DNA of 64,000 nucleotides, from assembly GCF_030688855.1 (NCBI RefSeq), contig NZ_JAUYZK010000003.1, positions 1 to 64,000 on the forward strand, in the 5' to 3' direction. The position numbers and the translations under genes were made by a program. The notes below the pieces were generated by a model. That model had not been told where the DNA came from, did no database searches, and worked only from the letters and a program-made list of their open reading frames with translations. Every line of letters starts with the position of its first letter. The first letter of the stretch is position 1. Positions 28,326 to 37,808 of this stretch are shown one piece after another. The DNA is from Helicobacter cappadocius. Its GTDB lineage: Bacteria; Campylobacterota; Campylobacteria; Campylobacterales; Helicobacteraceae.

Positions 28326-29258
28326 ATGCCTAAAAAATCATTCCACTTTCTTAAATGTATTTTTTTGTGTTTTGGATTATGTGTGCAAATTTTTGCAAAA
28401 GATACCAAAGATACTCCTCCTGTTTTAGATATTGATGCAACTAAAAATGGATGGAATTTAGAATTGAAAAAAATATCTTTGAACTTTACTTCAGCATCAT
28501 TAAAAAATCAAGATATTTATAAAGATTTCTCAAACAATCGTATCAAGGGTGATTCTCAAATCGTCGGACAGGCGTTTGGAAATTTTCAGGCCAACTACTA
28601 TGCAAAAAATTTCGTAATCTTCAACTCCCTTATTGCTGAATATGGTCGAAATATCATCTATCCTCAAAATTCTGCCAAAATCGACAATAAAACCCTAGAT
28701 AGGATACTGATAGGTACTGACTATACGCAAAGAATTTGGAAAATTGATAGAATCTTAGGGGGATTTGAAGTTGGTCCTTATGTCCAATTAGGATACCAAA
28801 CAGAATTCACCCCTCAAGCAGGACTCGATAGAAGAAAGATTTTACGTTTCAATACAGGTTTTAAAGTATTTGATGGAAAATATATCAAAAATCTTCACCT
28901 AAATATGTTTGGGGAAGAGGATTTTACATACAAAATACCCGTAGAGAGTATGGGGCTTGAAACGGGTCTAAATATAGAGCATAAGATCGAGGATAATGTT
29001 ACCCTTACTTATCAATTTAATTTTCGTAGCTATCTCTTAAACAACTACCCCCCATCACATAATCCAGAATACGAACTAGAATTTAATGTAAAATTAGACA
29101 CAAAAGTTTATAAAAATTTTTCAGTAGCCCCTTTTGTAAGTTTCTATATGCTAAAAGGAAGGTATTTCAAAGAGGTTGGAACAAATTTATTTATAGGGGT
29201 TTCAATCTCTTATAGTCAAGTTTTCATTGATGCAAAACAAAAATCAAGTGATTTTTAA
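28326..29258 (+). CDS. outer membrane beta-barrel protein of unknown function
   Basis: From the ATG at 28326 the product has 310 residues, with a signal peptide (KSFHFLKCIFLCFGLCVQIFAK) and then alternating strands such as GYQTEFTPQAGLDRRKILRFNTG. A GTG at 28293 would lengthen it but would place charged residues before the signal peptide, so the ATG is preferred. It begins 5 bases after the rarA stop. Late aromatic strands (YELEFNVKLDTKVYKNFSV) and the final SISYSQVFI suggest a 10-12-strand barrel. I do not recognise the family; phospholipase A motifs are not evident. Confidence 0.7.
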   Translation: MPKKSFHFLKCIFLCFGLCVQIFAKDTKDTPPVLDIDATKNGWNLELKKISLNFTSASLKNQDIYKDFSNNRIKGDSQIVGQAFGNFQANYYAKNFVIFNSLIAEYGRNIIYPQNSAKIDNKTLDRILIGTDYTQRIWKIDRILGGFEVGPYVQLGYQTEFTPQAGLDRRKILRFNTGFKVFDGKYIKNLHLNMFGEEDFTYKIPVESMGLETGLNIEHKIEDNVTLTYQFNFRSYLLNNYPPSHNPEYELEFNVKLDTKVYKNFSVAPFVSFYMLKGRYFKEVGTNLFIGVSISYSQVFIDAKQKSSDF

Positions 29259-29310
29259 ATCAAACTTGCTAAAATGAATAAAAATGAACTAAAGCTACTG
29301 GAGATATAAA

Positions 29311-29826
29311 ATGGAAAATAAGCAAAAAAATTTCGGGAAAGTTTGGAAATTTGGAAAAAATATTGATACAGACATCATCATTGCTGCAAGATACCTCAAT
29401 ACAAGCGATGGGAAACAACTCGCAAAACACATTATGGAAGACTCTAGGGGAGATTTTTATAACATGATTTCTAGAGGAGATTTTATTGTTGCTGATGAAA
29501 ATTTTGGTTGCGGAAGTAGCAGAGAACATGCTCCTTTAGCATTAAAAGAGGCTGGGATTGCAGCGGTTTTATCTTCTTCTTTTGCAAGAATATTTTATCG
29601 CAACGCTTTTAATACGGGGCTTTTAATCTTAGAGCTTTCTCAGAACGATATTGACAGAATCTCCGAAGGAGATGAACTAGAAGTTGATTTACTCTCTAAT
29701 AAAATCACTAATCACACCAAAAAAGAATATTACAACTATGCAAAAATACCTCCTTTTATGCTTGAGTTGCTGAATGCAGGAGGACTAATGCCATATGCCC
29801 AAAAACAACTCAAGGAGCAAATTTGA
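29311..29826 (+). CDS. leuD: 3-isopropylmalate dehydratase small subunit
   Basis: The 171-residue swivel-domain subunit works with LeuC to isomerise isopropylmalate in leucine synthesis. Motifs are [17 protein letters not shown] near residues 14-30 and [21 protein letters not shown] near 60-80. It overlaps leuB (TTG start within its last codons). leuC and leuA are not in the window. Confidence 0.95.
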   Translation: MENKQKNFGKVWKFGKNIDTDIIIAARYLNTSDGKQLAKHIMEDSRGDFYNMISRGDFIVADENFGCGSSREHAPLALKEAGIAAVLSSSFARIFYRNAFNTGLLILELSQNDIDRISEGDELEVDLLSNKITNHTKKEYYNYAKIPPFMLELLNAGGLMPYAQKQLKEQI

Positions 29827-30896
29827 AAGATTATAAAATAGCCCTAATCAAAGGTGATGGAATAGGTCCTGAAGTCATCAATGAGGCACAAAAAGTTCTT
29901 GAAGCATTGAGTATCAACCAAGATTTTTCATTCCAATTTGAGGAATATTTGATGGGTGGATGTGCTTATGATAAGTATCAAAACCCTCTACCAGAAGAAA
30001 CAATAAATGGATGTCTAAAAGCTGATGCAGTTTTATTTGGAGCTATTGGCGGAAATAAATGGGACAACCTACCTAGAGAACTACGACCTGAAAGTGGTCT
30101 GTTAAAACTACGCAAAAATCTTGAAGTTTTCGCAAACATACGACCTGCGATTGTTTTTGATGAACTTATAGATGCAAGTACTCTCAAAAGCGAGGTTATA
30201 AGAGGAGTGGATTTAGTCGTTGTACGTGAACTCATAGGAGGAATCTATTTTGGAGAACCCAAAGGAAGAGAAGGAAATAAGGCTTACAATACGATGGTTT
30301 ATACAATAGATGAAATAAGTCGGATTGCAAAAGTTGGGTTTGAATTAGCCAGAAGTCGGAGAAAAAAATTATGCTCTGTTGATAAGGCAAATGTTTTAGA
30401 TGTCAGCACACTTTGGAGAGAAGTTGTTAGCGAGATTGCAAAAGAATATCCAGATGTTGAACTTACTCATCAATATGTAGATAATGCAAGTATGCAGCTG
30501 ATTTTAAATCCAAAACAATTTGATGTCATTTTAACAAGTAATTTGTTTGGTGATATTTTAAGTGATGAAGCAAGTATGCTTACAGGTTCTATCGGTCTTT
30601 TGCCTTCTGCAAGCGTAGGAGAAAAAGCGGCTTTATATGAACCTATTCACGGATCTGCTCCTGATATAGCCGGTCTTGGAATAGCCAATCCAATAGCTGC
30701 CATTTTGAGTGCTTCTATGATGTTAAAAAATACTCTTAAAGAAACAACTTCTGCTAATAAAATCCAAAAAGCGATCTCAAAAGTTCTTAAAGATGGTTAT
30801 CGTACTAAAGATATTGCCTCTTTTGGCGCTAAGGAAATTTGCAGTACATCCAAGATGGGATCTCTAATCGCAGAATATGTGAAAAAGGAACAATGA
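29823..30896 (+). CDS. leuB: 3-isopropylmalate dehydrogenase
   Basis: The 357-residue NAD-dependent enzyme oxidatively decarboxylates 3-isopropylmalate. It contains [10 protein letters not shown] near residues 8-17, [17 protein letters not shown], the metal-binding [15 protein letters not shown] and GLLPSASVG, and the NAD-binding [12 protein letters not shown]. The start is TTG, supported by AAGGAG 6 bases upstream and by overlap with the leuD stop. It ends in an ATGATGA overlap with the next small gene. Confidence 0.96.
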   Translation: MKDYKIALIKGDGIGPEVINEAQKVLEALSINQDFSFQFEEYLMGGCAYDKYQNPLPEETINGCLKADAVLFGAIGGNKWDNLPRELRPESGLLKLRKNLEVFANIRPAIVFDELIDASTLKSEVIRGVDLVVVRELIGGIYFGEPKGREGNKAYNTMVYTIDEISRIAKVGFELARSRRKKLCSVDKANVLDVSTLWREVVSEIAKEYPDVELTHQYVDNASMQLILNPKQFDVILTSNLFGDILSDEASMLTGSIGLLPSASVGEKAALYEPIHGSAPDIAGLGIANPIAAILSASMMLKNTLKETTSANKIQKAISKVLKDGYRTKDIASFGAKEICSTSKMGSLIAEYVKKEQ

Positions 30897-31147
30897 TGAG
30901 TTTTAGGACGATTACACTTGCAAGTATATACGAGCTTCAAGGGTTTAAAAATGAAGCTTTAGAAATATATAAAGATATTCTCAAAAAAGATCCCGACAAC
31001 AAAGAAGCTCAAGATGCTTACAAGCGACTCAAAAATACATCTAAAACCTTTGAGGGGGTAAATATAAAGGCTAAAGATTTTTTTATAAAAACCTCCACTC
31101 ACGAAGAATTAAAAACATTTGAAAGGTGGCTAATGCAATGGAATTAA
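30893..31147 (+). CDS. small TPR-like protein
   Basis: The 84-residue product starts at the ATG that overlaps the leuB stop. [38 protein letters not shown] (residues about 9-46) fits one TPR unit plus a partner helix; the rest is charged. Its last codons overlap the start of the CiaD-like gene. Small tetratricopeptide proteins at this place are seen in epsilonproteobacteria; the function is unknown. Protein-protein interaction is the only inference supported. Confidence 0.65.
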   Translation: MMSFRTITLASIYELQGFKNEALEIYKDILKKDPDNKEAQDAYKRLKNTSKTFEGVNIKAKDFFIKTSTHEELKTFERWLMQWN

Positions 31148-31404
31148 AAGATATGATTCTTCAAACCCTTACAGAAATAGAAGAAAGTCCCAAAAACCAA
31201 GAACTTCAAATCGATGAACCTAAAAATACCACTTCTACATATCAGGAAGAATCAAGCATACTCTATGCTTTGCGTGAAAAGGCACTGGTTTTGTTTGAAG
31301 GTCTACAATCAGCTCAAGATGAAGATTTGAAAGTCAAACTTGACTTGGTTATTAATTATTTACAATATCAACTTTCCATACTTGATCAAAAACTTGGAAT
31401 TTGA
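31138..31404 (+). CDS. CiaD-like domain protein
   Basis: The 88-residue product begins at the ATG inside the end of the preceding gene. Its C-terminal half (LREKALVLFEGLQSAQDEDL, then VINYLQYQLSILDQKL) closely follows the pattern of the C-terminal domain of Campylobacter CiaD, a small secreted invasion-associated protein. The N-terminal half is low-complexity and polar. No signal peptide is visible, consistent with export by the flagellar apparatus if it is exported. A function in host interaction is inference from the family. Confidence 0.6.
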   Translation: MELKDMILQTLTEIEESPKNQELQIDEPKNTTSTYQEESSILYALREKALVLFEGLQSAQDEDLKVKLDLVINYLQYQLSILDQKLGI

Positions 31405-31487
31405 TTAGAAAATTATTTACTAAACTAAACTAGAATGATACTGCCTATCAAAAATGAAGGTAGATGACATTAGAGTTGTCTTTAGCT

Positions 31488-31523
31488 AGCAGGGAGTCCC
31501 CCCCCCCCTCCCAACTCTCTGCT
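31488..31523 (+). ncRNA. stem-loop A with C11 tract in the loop, possible RepG-like sRNA part
   Basis: AGCAGGGAGT (31488-31497) pairs with ACTCTCTGCT (31514-31523) with one mismatch, enclosing C11-T-CCC. An alternative fold pairs AGAGTTG (31472-31478) with CAACTCT (31512-31518) and GGGAG (31492-31496) with CTCCC (31508-31512). On + it is followed by a weak T-rich tail. The C11 tract is of a length that varies by slippage. H. pylori RepG uses a C/U-rich terminator loop to bind a G tract in tlpB; the resemblance is functional analogy, not proven homology. Transcribed strand unknown. Confidence 0.35.
31498..31508. repeat. C11 homopolymer tract (intergenic)
   Basis: Eleven consecutive C followed by TCCC, within the loop of stem-loop A. 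Long enough for slipped-strand length variation. Confidence 0.85.
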
Positions 31524-31545
31524 GGTTTAATTATTTTAAAAAACT

Positions 31546-31597
31546 AGATAAAGCCACCATTTCATTACCCCCCTCCCGATGATGGTCGGCTTTATCT
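31546..31597. ncRNA. stem-loop B with C6-T-C3 loop
   Basis: AGATAAAGCC-ACCAT (31546-31560) pairs with ATGGT-C-GGCTTTATCT (31582-31597), 15 pairs with one bulged C. The loop contains TTACCCCCCTCCC on +. On the minus strand the same hairpin is followed by AGTTTTTTAAAA, a good terminator tail, so it could also end a minus-strand RNA with a G-rich loop. Orientation cannot be settled from sequence. Confidence 0.4.
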
Positions 31598-31705
31598 ATA
31601 GATTCTCCTAGATATAATCCTTGCTTTTTGACCTCTATATATAAGTTTATTTATTAATTTTAAGTATCATATGAGCATAATAAATATTCCTTCAGAGGTT
31701 AAAGT

Positions 31706-32386
31706 ATGCTAGAAATACTAATGATAGAAGATGATATAGAGCTTGCAGAAATCTTGAGCGAATATCTCAAACAATACGATATAAATGTAACCAATTACGA
31801 TGAACCATACACTGGAATGAGTGCGGTAGCTACGCAGCATTATGATTTACTGCTCTTAGATTTAACTTTACCCAATCTTGATGGGCTTGAAGTATGCAAA
31901 AGAGTGGCGAAACAAAAAAATATACCTATTATCATATCTTCAGCTAGAAGTGATCTTGATGATAAGGTCAAGGCTCTTGAGTATGGTGCTGATGATTATA
32001 TTCCCAAACCCTACGATCCCAAGGAACTTCTAGCAAGAATCCAGTCCCTTTTGAGACGATACAATAAAAAAGGCACAAAGGATGATCAGAAAAATAAGGA
32101 TTCAACCTTCAGAATAGATAAAGATAGTAGAGAAGTTTATTTCAAAGAAAAAAAATTAGAACTCACTAGAGCAGAATATGAAATCCTTACCTTGCTTATC
32201 AGTAAAAAAGGTCATGTGTTTTCCCGTGAAGCTATTGCGATAGAATCTGAATCTATCAACCCTGAAAGCTCCAACAAAAGCATCGATGTAATTATTGGTC
32301 GCTTAAGAGCAAAAATAGAAGAAGATCCAAAGAAACCTAAATATATCATTTCAGTTCGGGGCGTAGGCTATAAATTAGAATCTTAA
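31706..32386 (+). CDS. arsR: acid-responsive response regulator ArsR (OmpR family)
   Basis: The 226-residue regulator has a receiver domain with acidic pocket EDD near residues 8-10, phospho-acceptor Asp in [16 protein letters not shown] (about residue 52), the Lys in [14 protein letters not shown], and a C-terminal winged helix ending in [16 protein letters not shown] and [10 protein letters not shown]. The protein is very like H. pylori ArsR (HP0166), which governs acid adaptation including urease and hydrogenase genes and is essential there. It is followed 1 base later by arsS. Confidence 0.93.
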   Translation: MLEILMIEDDIELAEILSEYLKQYDINVTNYDEPYTGMSAVATQHYDLLLLDLTLPNLDGLEVCKRVAKQKNIPIIISSARSDLDDKVKALEYGADDYIPKPYDPKELLARIQSLLRRYNKKGTKDDQKNKDSTFRIDKDSREVYFKEKKLELTRAEYEILTLLISKKGHVFSREAIAIESESINPESSNKSIDVIIGRLRAKIEEDPKKPKYIISVRGVGYKLES

Positions 32387-32387
32387 A

Positions 32388-33644
32388 ATGATAAAAAGTT
32401 CAATATTTTTCAAAATCACTATCTTATTTCTTTTTGCCTTATTTAGTTTTTTTGCATTTTCATTTTATTTTGTAAAATCACAGGTAGATCGCGAGGAAAG
32501 AATATCTCAAATCAAATACAACCAATTCACTACCACTATTAATCAGATTATGGCAAATAATGGAAGTATTGAATTAATAGAACGTTATCTAAAAGATCTT
32601 GGATTTGAGGTAACTTCTGAACCTGATATCAAAAAGGCTCTTCTTAATTACAACAAGCTTCCCACAAACTTCAACGGGGTATTTGCAAAAACCATTAAAC
32701 TCAACAATGAAGTCTTCATTCTTTTAGAAACTCATAGTCAAGCCATCTTATACAAGGATACTTTTAAAGTATCTTATCATAGCTACTATCTTATTGCTTT
32801 TGCTGGAATGTTGCTCATATTTTTATTTATATTGGTCATCAAAAGCCTATTACCATTAAAGAGTTTACGCCGACAAATTCGTTATTTTTCGAATGGAAAA
32901 CTGAATATTAACTGCAAAACAGAACAACAAGATGAAATAGGCGAACTTGCCAATGAATTTGATAACGCTATCAAAAAAATTGTAGCACTCAATGAGTCTC
33001 GAACACTTTTTTTGAGATCTATTATGCATGAACTCAAAACCCCTATCACAAAAGGCAGAATTATTGCCGAAATGGTAGAAAACCCTTTACAAAAAGAACG
33101 GCTTACTTCCGCATTTGGTCGTCTAAATACACTTATAAACCAGTTTGCAAAAATCGAACAACTCTCCTCAAAAAGCTACAATCTAAACAAAAGAGAATTT
33201 TTAGTAGATGAACTTATAGAACATACTAAAAAAATGTTACTTATTGATAAGATCAGCATAGATCCTATTGTTTTATTATCTCCAAATGACCTCATCAAAG
33301 CAGATTTTGACCTCTTTGCCATGTCTGTAAAAAATCTTTTAGACAACGCAATCAAATATGGTTCTGATGGAAAAGTAACCGTAAGCACAGATAAATATAA
33401 TCTTATTATTGCCAATAAAGGTGAGCCTTTAAAAATGGATTTTAAAGAATATTTCAAGCCATATTTTAAAGATTTTTCAAAAAATTCTCACGGATTTGGA
33501 CTAGGAATGTATATTATTAAAAATACCTTAGATGCACAAGGCTTCAATTTATCCTATGAATATAAAGATGATACAAACTATTTTATTATTAATGGATGTA
33601 TTGTCGAGAATTATTGCGTCATTCCAAAAAACACAAAAATATAA
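32388..33644 (+). CDS. arsS: acid-sensing histidine kinase ArsS
   Basis: The 418-residue kinase has an N-terminal membrane helix (about 9-30), a small periplasmic sensor, a second helix (about 132-152, ending in LILFLFILVIKSLLPL), a HAMP linker, the dimerisation box SIMHELKTPITKGR with the phospho-His near residue 215, and an ATPase domain with DNAIKYG and GFGLGMYIIKNTLD. In H. pylori the arsS 3' end carries a phase-variable C tract; here the 3' end is ordinary sequence, and a C tract lies upstream of arsR instead. Confidence 0.92.
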   Translation: MIKSSIFFKITILFLFALFSFFAFSFYFVKSQVDREERISQIKYNQFTTTINQIMANNGSIELIERYLKDLGFEVTSEPDIKKALLNYNKLPTNFNGVFAKTIKLNNEVFILLETHSQAILYKDTFKVSYHSYYLIAFAGMLLIFLFILVIKSLLPLKSLRRQIRYFSNGKLNINCKTEQQDEIGELANEFDNAIKKIVALNESRTLFLRSIMHELKTPITKGRIIAEMVENPLQKERLTSAFGRLNTLINQFAKIEQLSSKSYNLNKREFLVDELIEHTKKMLLIDKISIDPIVLLSPNDLIKADFDLFAMSVKNLLDNAIKYGSDGKVTVSTDKYNLIIANKGEPLKMDFKEYFKPYFKDFSKNSHGFGLGMYIIKNTLDAQGFNLSYEYKDDTNYFIINGCIVENYCVIPKNTKI

Positions 33645-33706
33645 CAAATTATGATTTTATTATCAACATTATGGAATAATATTGAACAGACACTCAAGGG
33701 ATTTTG

Positions 33707-35110
33707 ATGAAAGAATGGAACGAAGAATGTGCTGTTGTCGGTATCTATAATGCCCATAATGCTTCTGTATTAAGCTATTATTCTCTTTTTTCTATGCAAC
33801 ACAGAGGGCAAGAAGCTAGCGGTATTAGTGCCTCAAATGGACAAAAAATATCTACCTATAAAAATAACGGGCTTGTTACAAAGGTTTTCAACAAAACAAT
33901 CCTTGAAAAACTTCAGGGTAAATCTAGTATTGGTCATAATCGCTACTCCACAGCTGGAGAAGATTCTATCAACGATAGCCAACCTATTTTTGCAAAATAT
34001 GGACTAGGGGAAATAGCTCTTGCACACAATGGTAATTTCACAAATGCGAAAGAAATCCGAGAATCCCTCATTCAAGAAGGGGCAATCTTTCAAAGTCATC
34101 TTGATACAGAAAATCTCATTCATCTCATTGCCAAAAGTCACCGAAATCATCTTGTTGATAGAATCAAAGATGCACTCACAAAAATACGAGGTGCTTATGC
34201 GTTGGTATTTTTGTCACGTACTAAAATGTTTGTTGTTCGAGATCAATATGGACTGAGACCTTTGAGTTTAGGTAAGATAAAAAATCCCGATGGTAGCACA
34301 GGCTATATCGTAGCAAGCGAAAGTTGTGCCTTTGATCTTATAGGGGCTGACTACATTCGAGATGTATTGCCTGGCGAAATGTTAGTTTTTGAAGGTGCTT
34401 ACACAAACAATGATGTTGTTCCTCAATCTATGCAAATTTTTCCCCCTACTCCAAATCCTTGCATCTTTGAATATGTTTATTTTGCCAGACCTGATAGTAA
34501 AGTATTTGGAAAAAATGTCTATGAAATCCGCAAACAAATGGGGGTTGAACTTGCAAAAGAACATAAAATTCAAGCTGATATGGTAATCCCTGTTCCAGAT
34601 AGTGGTGTTGCAGCTGCACTTGGCTACTCCAGAGAAAGCGGTATTCCCTTTGAGCTTGGAATTATCAGAAATCATTATGTTGGTAGAACATTTATTGAGC
34701 CTACTCAATCAATGCGAGAACTCAAAGTAAAACTAAAACTCAATCCTATTGCAGAGCTTATAAGCGGAAAAGATATTATTGTAATTGATGATTCGATTGT
34801 CAGAGGTACTACAAGCAAACAGATCATAAAAATCCTCAAACAAGCTGGGGCAAAAAAAATACATCTTTTTATTAGCTCTCCACCGACCATTTCTCCATGT
34901 TTTTATGGCGTGGATACACCAGATAAGTCAGATCTTATTTGTGCAAATCATAGTCTTGAAGAAGTGAGGGATTTTATCGGTGCAGATTCTTTATTTTTCC
35001 TCTCCCTTGAAGGATTGAAAAAAAGTATAAATTCAGAAGAAAATAAACGATTTTGTCAGGCCTGTTTTGATGGTCATTACATTGAAGAACTCACAGGGAG
35101 AAAAGATTGA
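33707..35110 (+). CDS. purF: amidophosphoribosyltransferase
   Basis: The 467-residue enzyme commits PRPP to purine synthesis. The glutaminase nucleophile is Cys near residue 8 (EECAVVGIYN), followed by QHRGQEASGI, GHNRYSTAG and the PRPP loop VIDDSIVRGTT. The start is the ATG at 33707, 6 bases after AAGGG; a TTG one codon upstream is less likely. The C-terminal cysteines (PPTISPCFYG, RFCQACF) fit the iron-sulfur type. Its presence shows de novo purine synthesis, absent from H. pylori. Confidence 0.95.
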   Translation: MKEWNEECAVVGIYNAHNASVLSYYSLFSMQHRGQEASGISASNGQKISTYKNNGLVTKVFNKTILEKLQGKSSIGHNRYSTAGEDSINDSQPIFAKYGLGEIALAHNGNFTNAKEIRESLIQEGAIFQSHLDTENLIHLIAKSHRNHLVDRIKDALTKIRGAYALVFLSRTKMFVVRDQYGLRPLSLGKIKNPDGSTGYIVASESCAFDLIGADYIRDVLPGEMLVFEGAYTNNDVVPQSMQIFPPTPNPCIFEYVYFARPDSKVFGKNVYEIRKQMGVELAKEHKIQADMVIPVPDSGVAAALGYSRESGIPFELGIIRNHYVGRTFIEPTQSMRELKVKLKLNPIAELISGKDIIVIDDSIVRGTTSKQIIKILKQAGAKKIHLFISSPPTISPCFYGVDTPDKSDLICANHSLEEVRDFIGADSLFFLSLEGLKKSINSEENKRFCQACFDGHYIEELTGRKD

Positions 35111-36072
35111 AAAAAATACTCACTATCGGAAGATATTTCAAATCAAGGTTTGGGCAAAGGGTCAGAAAAATCCCGATTTCACTAGAAGGATTTACTTGTC
35201 CAAATATTGATGGAAGCGTGGCAAAGGGCGGTTGCATATATTGTAGAAATGAAAGTTTTTCTCCTTCTATTGCAAAACTCTCTTCTGAGAAGCCATCTGT
35301 TATGATGAATTTCAAAATGACAACCAACCCGCTCTTAAAACATCAACTTGATCAGCTAACAGAACAATTCAAGTGGCATTCAGAGTTCCACAAAGACAAG
35401 TTTGAGATTAGAAAATATCTAGTTTATTTTCAATCTTATACAAATACATATGCACCTTTTGATACCTTAAAACAACTCTATGAAAAAGCCCTCTCTTTTC
35501 CTAATGTAGTGGGTATGAGTATCGGAACAAGAGTGGATTGCGTAGAAGATGAAGTGCTTGATCTTCTTGAAGGATATGTCAAAAATGGCAAAGAAATATG
35601 GCTTGAATATGGGATTCAATCAGTCTATGACGAAACACTAAAAGCAACCAATAGAGGGCATCTCACAGATGGAATGAAAGAACTCTTTGCCAAAACAAGA
35701 AATCGCGGTATTAAACTTTGTGCTCATCTTATCTATGGACTTCCAAATGAAACTCCTGATATGATGTTACATTCCTTGCGTACAATTTTAGATTGGGGAA
35801 TTGATGGCATCAAAATCCATCCATTATATGTTGTAGAGGACACCCATTTAGCAAAAATATACCAATCAGGCAAATATACCCCTATCGAACTTGAAGAATA
35901 CGCTGATTTGATTGTGCAATCATTGCAAATTATTCCTACAGATGTCGTTGTTCAAAGAATTAGCGCAGGTGCTCACGATGATACACTTCTAGCCCCAAAA
36001 TGGTGCTTTGACAAAAATATTCAAATGAGATATTTACGCGATAGACTAAAGGCTGTAGGCATAGAATACTAA
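35107..36072 (+). CDS. radical SAM protein of the YhcC/TIGR01212 family
   Basis: The 321-residue protein has the unusual cluster motif [16 protein letters not shown] (Cys near residues 31, 43 and 46), typical of the YhcC family, followed by the TIM-barrel motifs [11 protein letters not shown] and [19 protein letters not shown]. The TTG start overlaps the purF stop and is preceded by GGGAGA. The substrate of YhcC-type enzymes is not settled to my knowledge. Confidence 0.88.
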   Translation: MKKILTIGRYFKSRFGQRVRKIPISLEGFTCPNIDGSVAKGGCIYCRNESFSPSIAKLSSEKPSVMMNFKMTTNPLLKHQLDQLTEQFKWHSEFHKDKFEIRKYLVYFQSYTNTYAPFDTLKQLYEKALSFPNVVGMSIGTRVDCVEDEVLDLLEGYVKNGKEIWLEYGIQSVYDETLKATNRGHLTDGMKELFAKTRNRGIKLCAHLIYGLPNETPDMMLHSLRTILDWGIDGIKIHPLYVVEDTHLAKIYQSGKYTPIELEEYADLIVQSLQIIPTDVVVQRISAGAHDDTLLAPKWCFDKNIQMRYLRDRLKAVGIEY

Positions 36073-36082
36073 AGGAGATAAA

Positions 36083-37057
36083 ATGTTTAGAAGATTGAGA
36101 CGATTGCGATTAAAAGAAGGATTAAGAGATCTAGTAAGGGAAACTCGATTGGATATTAGGGATTTTATTTATCCTCTTTTTGTGGTTGAAGGTGAGGGAA
36201 TAAAAAATGAAATATCTTCTATGCCAGATGTATATCAAATGAGCTGTGATAATATTCTCAAAGAATGTGAGGAATTGCAAAAATTAGGTATCCATCATAT
36301 TCTTTTATTTGGAATCCCCTCTCATAAAGATTCTTGCGGAAGTGAAGCTTTGAGCGATCAAGGGATTGTAGCAAAAACAATCCGTGCTGTTAAATCAAAA
36401 TATCCACAGATGATAGTTACAGCTGATTTGTGTTTTTGTGAATACACCGACCACGGACATTGTGGTATTATTGATCCACATCTTAAAAGTGTCGATAATG
36501 ACGCAACTTTAGAAATTTTAGGGCAACAAGCCATAGTTCTATGCAATAGCGGGGCTGATATTATTGCACCAAGCACAATGATGGATGGAATGGTGATTCA
36601 TATACGTACAAGCCTTGATAAAACAGGATTTTCGCATATCCCCATTATGAGCTATTCTACAAAATTTGCAAGTGCGTATTATGGACCATTTAGAGATGTA
36701 GCTCAGTCTGCTCCAAGCTTTGGGGACAGAAAAAGTTATCAAGAAGATCCTGCAAATAGAAGAGAGGCTATTCTTGAAAGTCTTAATGATGAAGCCGAAG
36801 GAGCAGATATTTTGATGGTAAAACCAGCCTTGGCTTATTTGGATATCATTAGAGATGTAAGAGAGAGAACTCTTTTGCCTTTAGCTATTTATAATGTAAG
36901 CGGGGAGTATGCTATATTAAAAGCTGCTCAAAAAGCAGGTGTGATTGATTATGAAAAAACAATGGTAGAAACGATGATTGCATTCAAACGTGCGGGTGCA
37001 GATATTATCATTTCCTACCATGCCAAAGAAATTGCAAATTATCTAAGCAAAAACTAA
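36083..37057 (+). CDS. hemB: delta-aminolevulinic acid dehydratase (porphobilinogen synthase)
   Basis: The 324-residue enzyme condenses two aminolevulinate molecules in heme synthesis. The zinc site [16 protein letters not shown] lies near residues 113-128 with all three Cys, the Lys of [15 protein letters not shown] near 193-207 and the Schiff-base Lys in [10 protein letters not shown] near 247. It follows the radical SAM gene by 10 bases, with AAAGGAGAT before its ATG. Its 3' end overlaps the end of a convergent gene by 4 bases. Confidence 0.97.
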   Translation: MFRRLRRLRLKEGLRDLVRETRLDIRDFIYPLFVVEGEGIKNEISSMPDVYQMSCDNILKECEELQKLGIHHILLFGIPSHKDSCGSEALSDQGIVAKTIRAVKSKYPQMIVTADLCFCEYTDHGHCGIIDPHLKSVDNDATLEILGQQAIVLCNSGADIIAPSTMMDGMVIHIRTSLDKTGFSHIPIMSYSTKFASAYYGPFRDVAQSAPSFGDRKSYQEDPANRREAILESLNDEAEGADILMVKPALAYLDIIRDVRERTLLPLAIYNVSGEYAILKAAQKAGVIDYEKTMVETMIAFKRAGADIIISYHAKEIANYLSKN

Positions 37058-37668
37058 AGATTAAAAAAATACATATAAGAGATTCCGTAATAGATATTCT
37101 TAAAACGTCTATTTACGGGGACATTTTTATAGACATCATTACTATATCTACCCATTGAATAAATCGGAATACCAGCACTCAATTCTATGCGATGTCTAGA
37201 GTTAATAGTGGTATTTACACCTAAGATTCCAAATATTTCATTAGAGATAATATATTCACTAGTTCTTTCATAATAACCATTAAAATAACTAACCCCTGCC
37301 ACAAGACCAAAATCAAACTTCTCGCTGCTATAGTAATTGAACAAATACTCTAATCCTACCTGTGTGCCTACCCCTGAATAAAGATCAAAAGAATCAGACT
37401 TGTTTAATAACTTGATATTTGCATACCCCATTCCAAGAAATCCCAAAATTGCATTTTTTTTTGTAAAAAAATATTCTATCCCTATCTTACCTCCGATATA
37501 TCCCTCATAGCCATAACGTTTTACACTCGCAACATCTCCATATTTGGAGTCATAGATGCTGTCCGTCCCCCTAGTATCAGCCCCCAATAATAATTTTAAA
37601 CTATCACTTGCATAACCACTAGAAACACCAAAAATCAGAACAAACAAAACTCCTCTAAACAACTTCAT
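37054..37668 (-). CDS. small outer membrane beta-barrel protein
   Basis: The 204-residue protein has a signal peptide ([20 protein letters not shown]) and eight or so amphipathic strands with Gly-Tyr-rich turns ([26 protein letters not shown]). It resembles small 8-strand barrels of the OmpA/OmpW fold type that are common in Helicobacter. Convergent with hemB and overlapping it by 4 bases. Function unknown. Confidence 0.7.
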   Translation of the reverse strand: MKLFRGVLFVLIFGVSSGYASDSLKLLLGADTRGTDSIYDSKYGDVASVKRYGYEGYIGGKIGIEYFFTKKNAILGFLGMGYANIKLLNKSDSFDLYSGVGTQVGLEYLFNYYSSEKFDFGLVAGVSYFNGYYERTSEYIISNEIFGILGVNTTINSRHRIELSAGIPIYSMGRYSNDVYKNVPVNRRFKNIYYGISYMYFFNL

Positions 37669-37778
37669 ATATGTTTCCTTAGATTCTTTTTAATACTAAT
37701 TATAACAAAAAGACCTATCTTTAACTAAATTTTTTTGGCATAAGCTAGATAATATCGCAAAGATATACTTTTGAATTT

Positions 37779-37786
37779 GATATAAT
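37779..37786 (+). promoter_or_regulatory. extended -10 promoter of yebC
   Basis: GATATAAT with TATAAT at 37781-37786, 22 bases before the yebC start. Confidence 0.5.
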
Positions 37787-37808
37787 TAAGCAAAAAATAG
37801 GAGCATAT

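Larger units (their letters stand above)
31405..31705 (+). other. structured intergenic region before arsR
   Basis: No open frame of note. The 301 bases hold a candidate -10 (TAGAAT at 31431-31436), two stem-loops with C-rich loops (next entries) and an A/T-rich stretch before arsR with possible -10 elements near 31672-31684. Detected by eye only. Confidence 0.6.
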
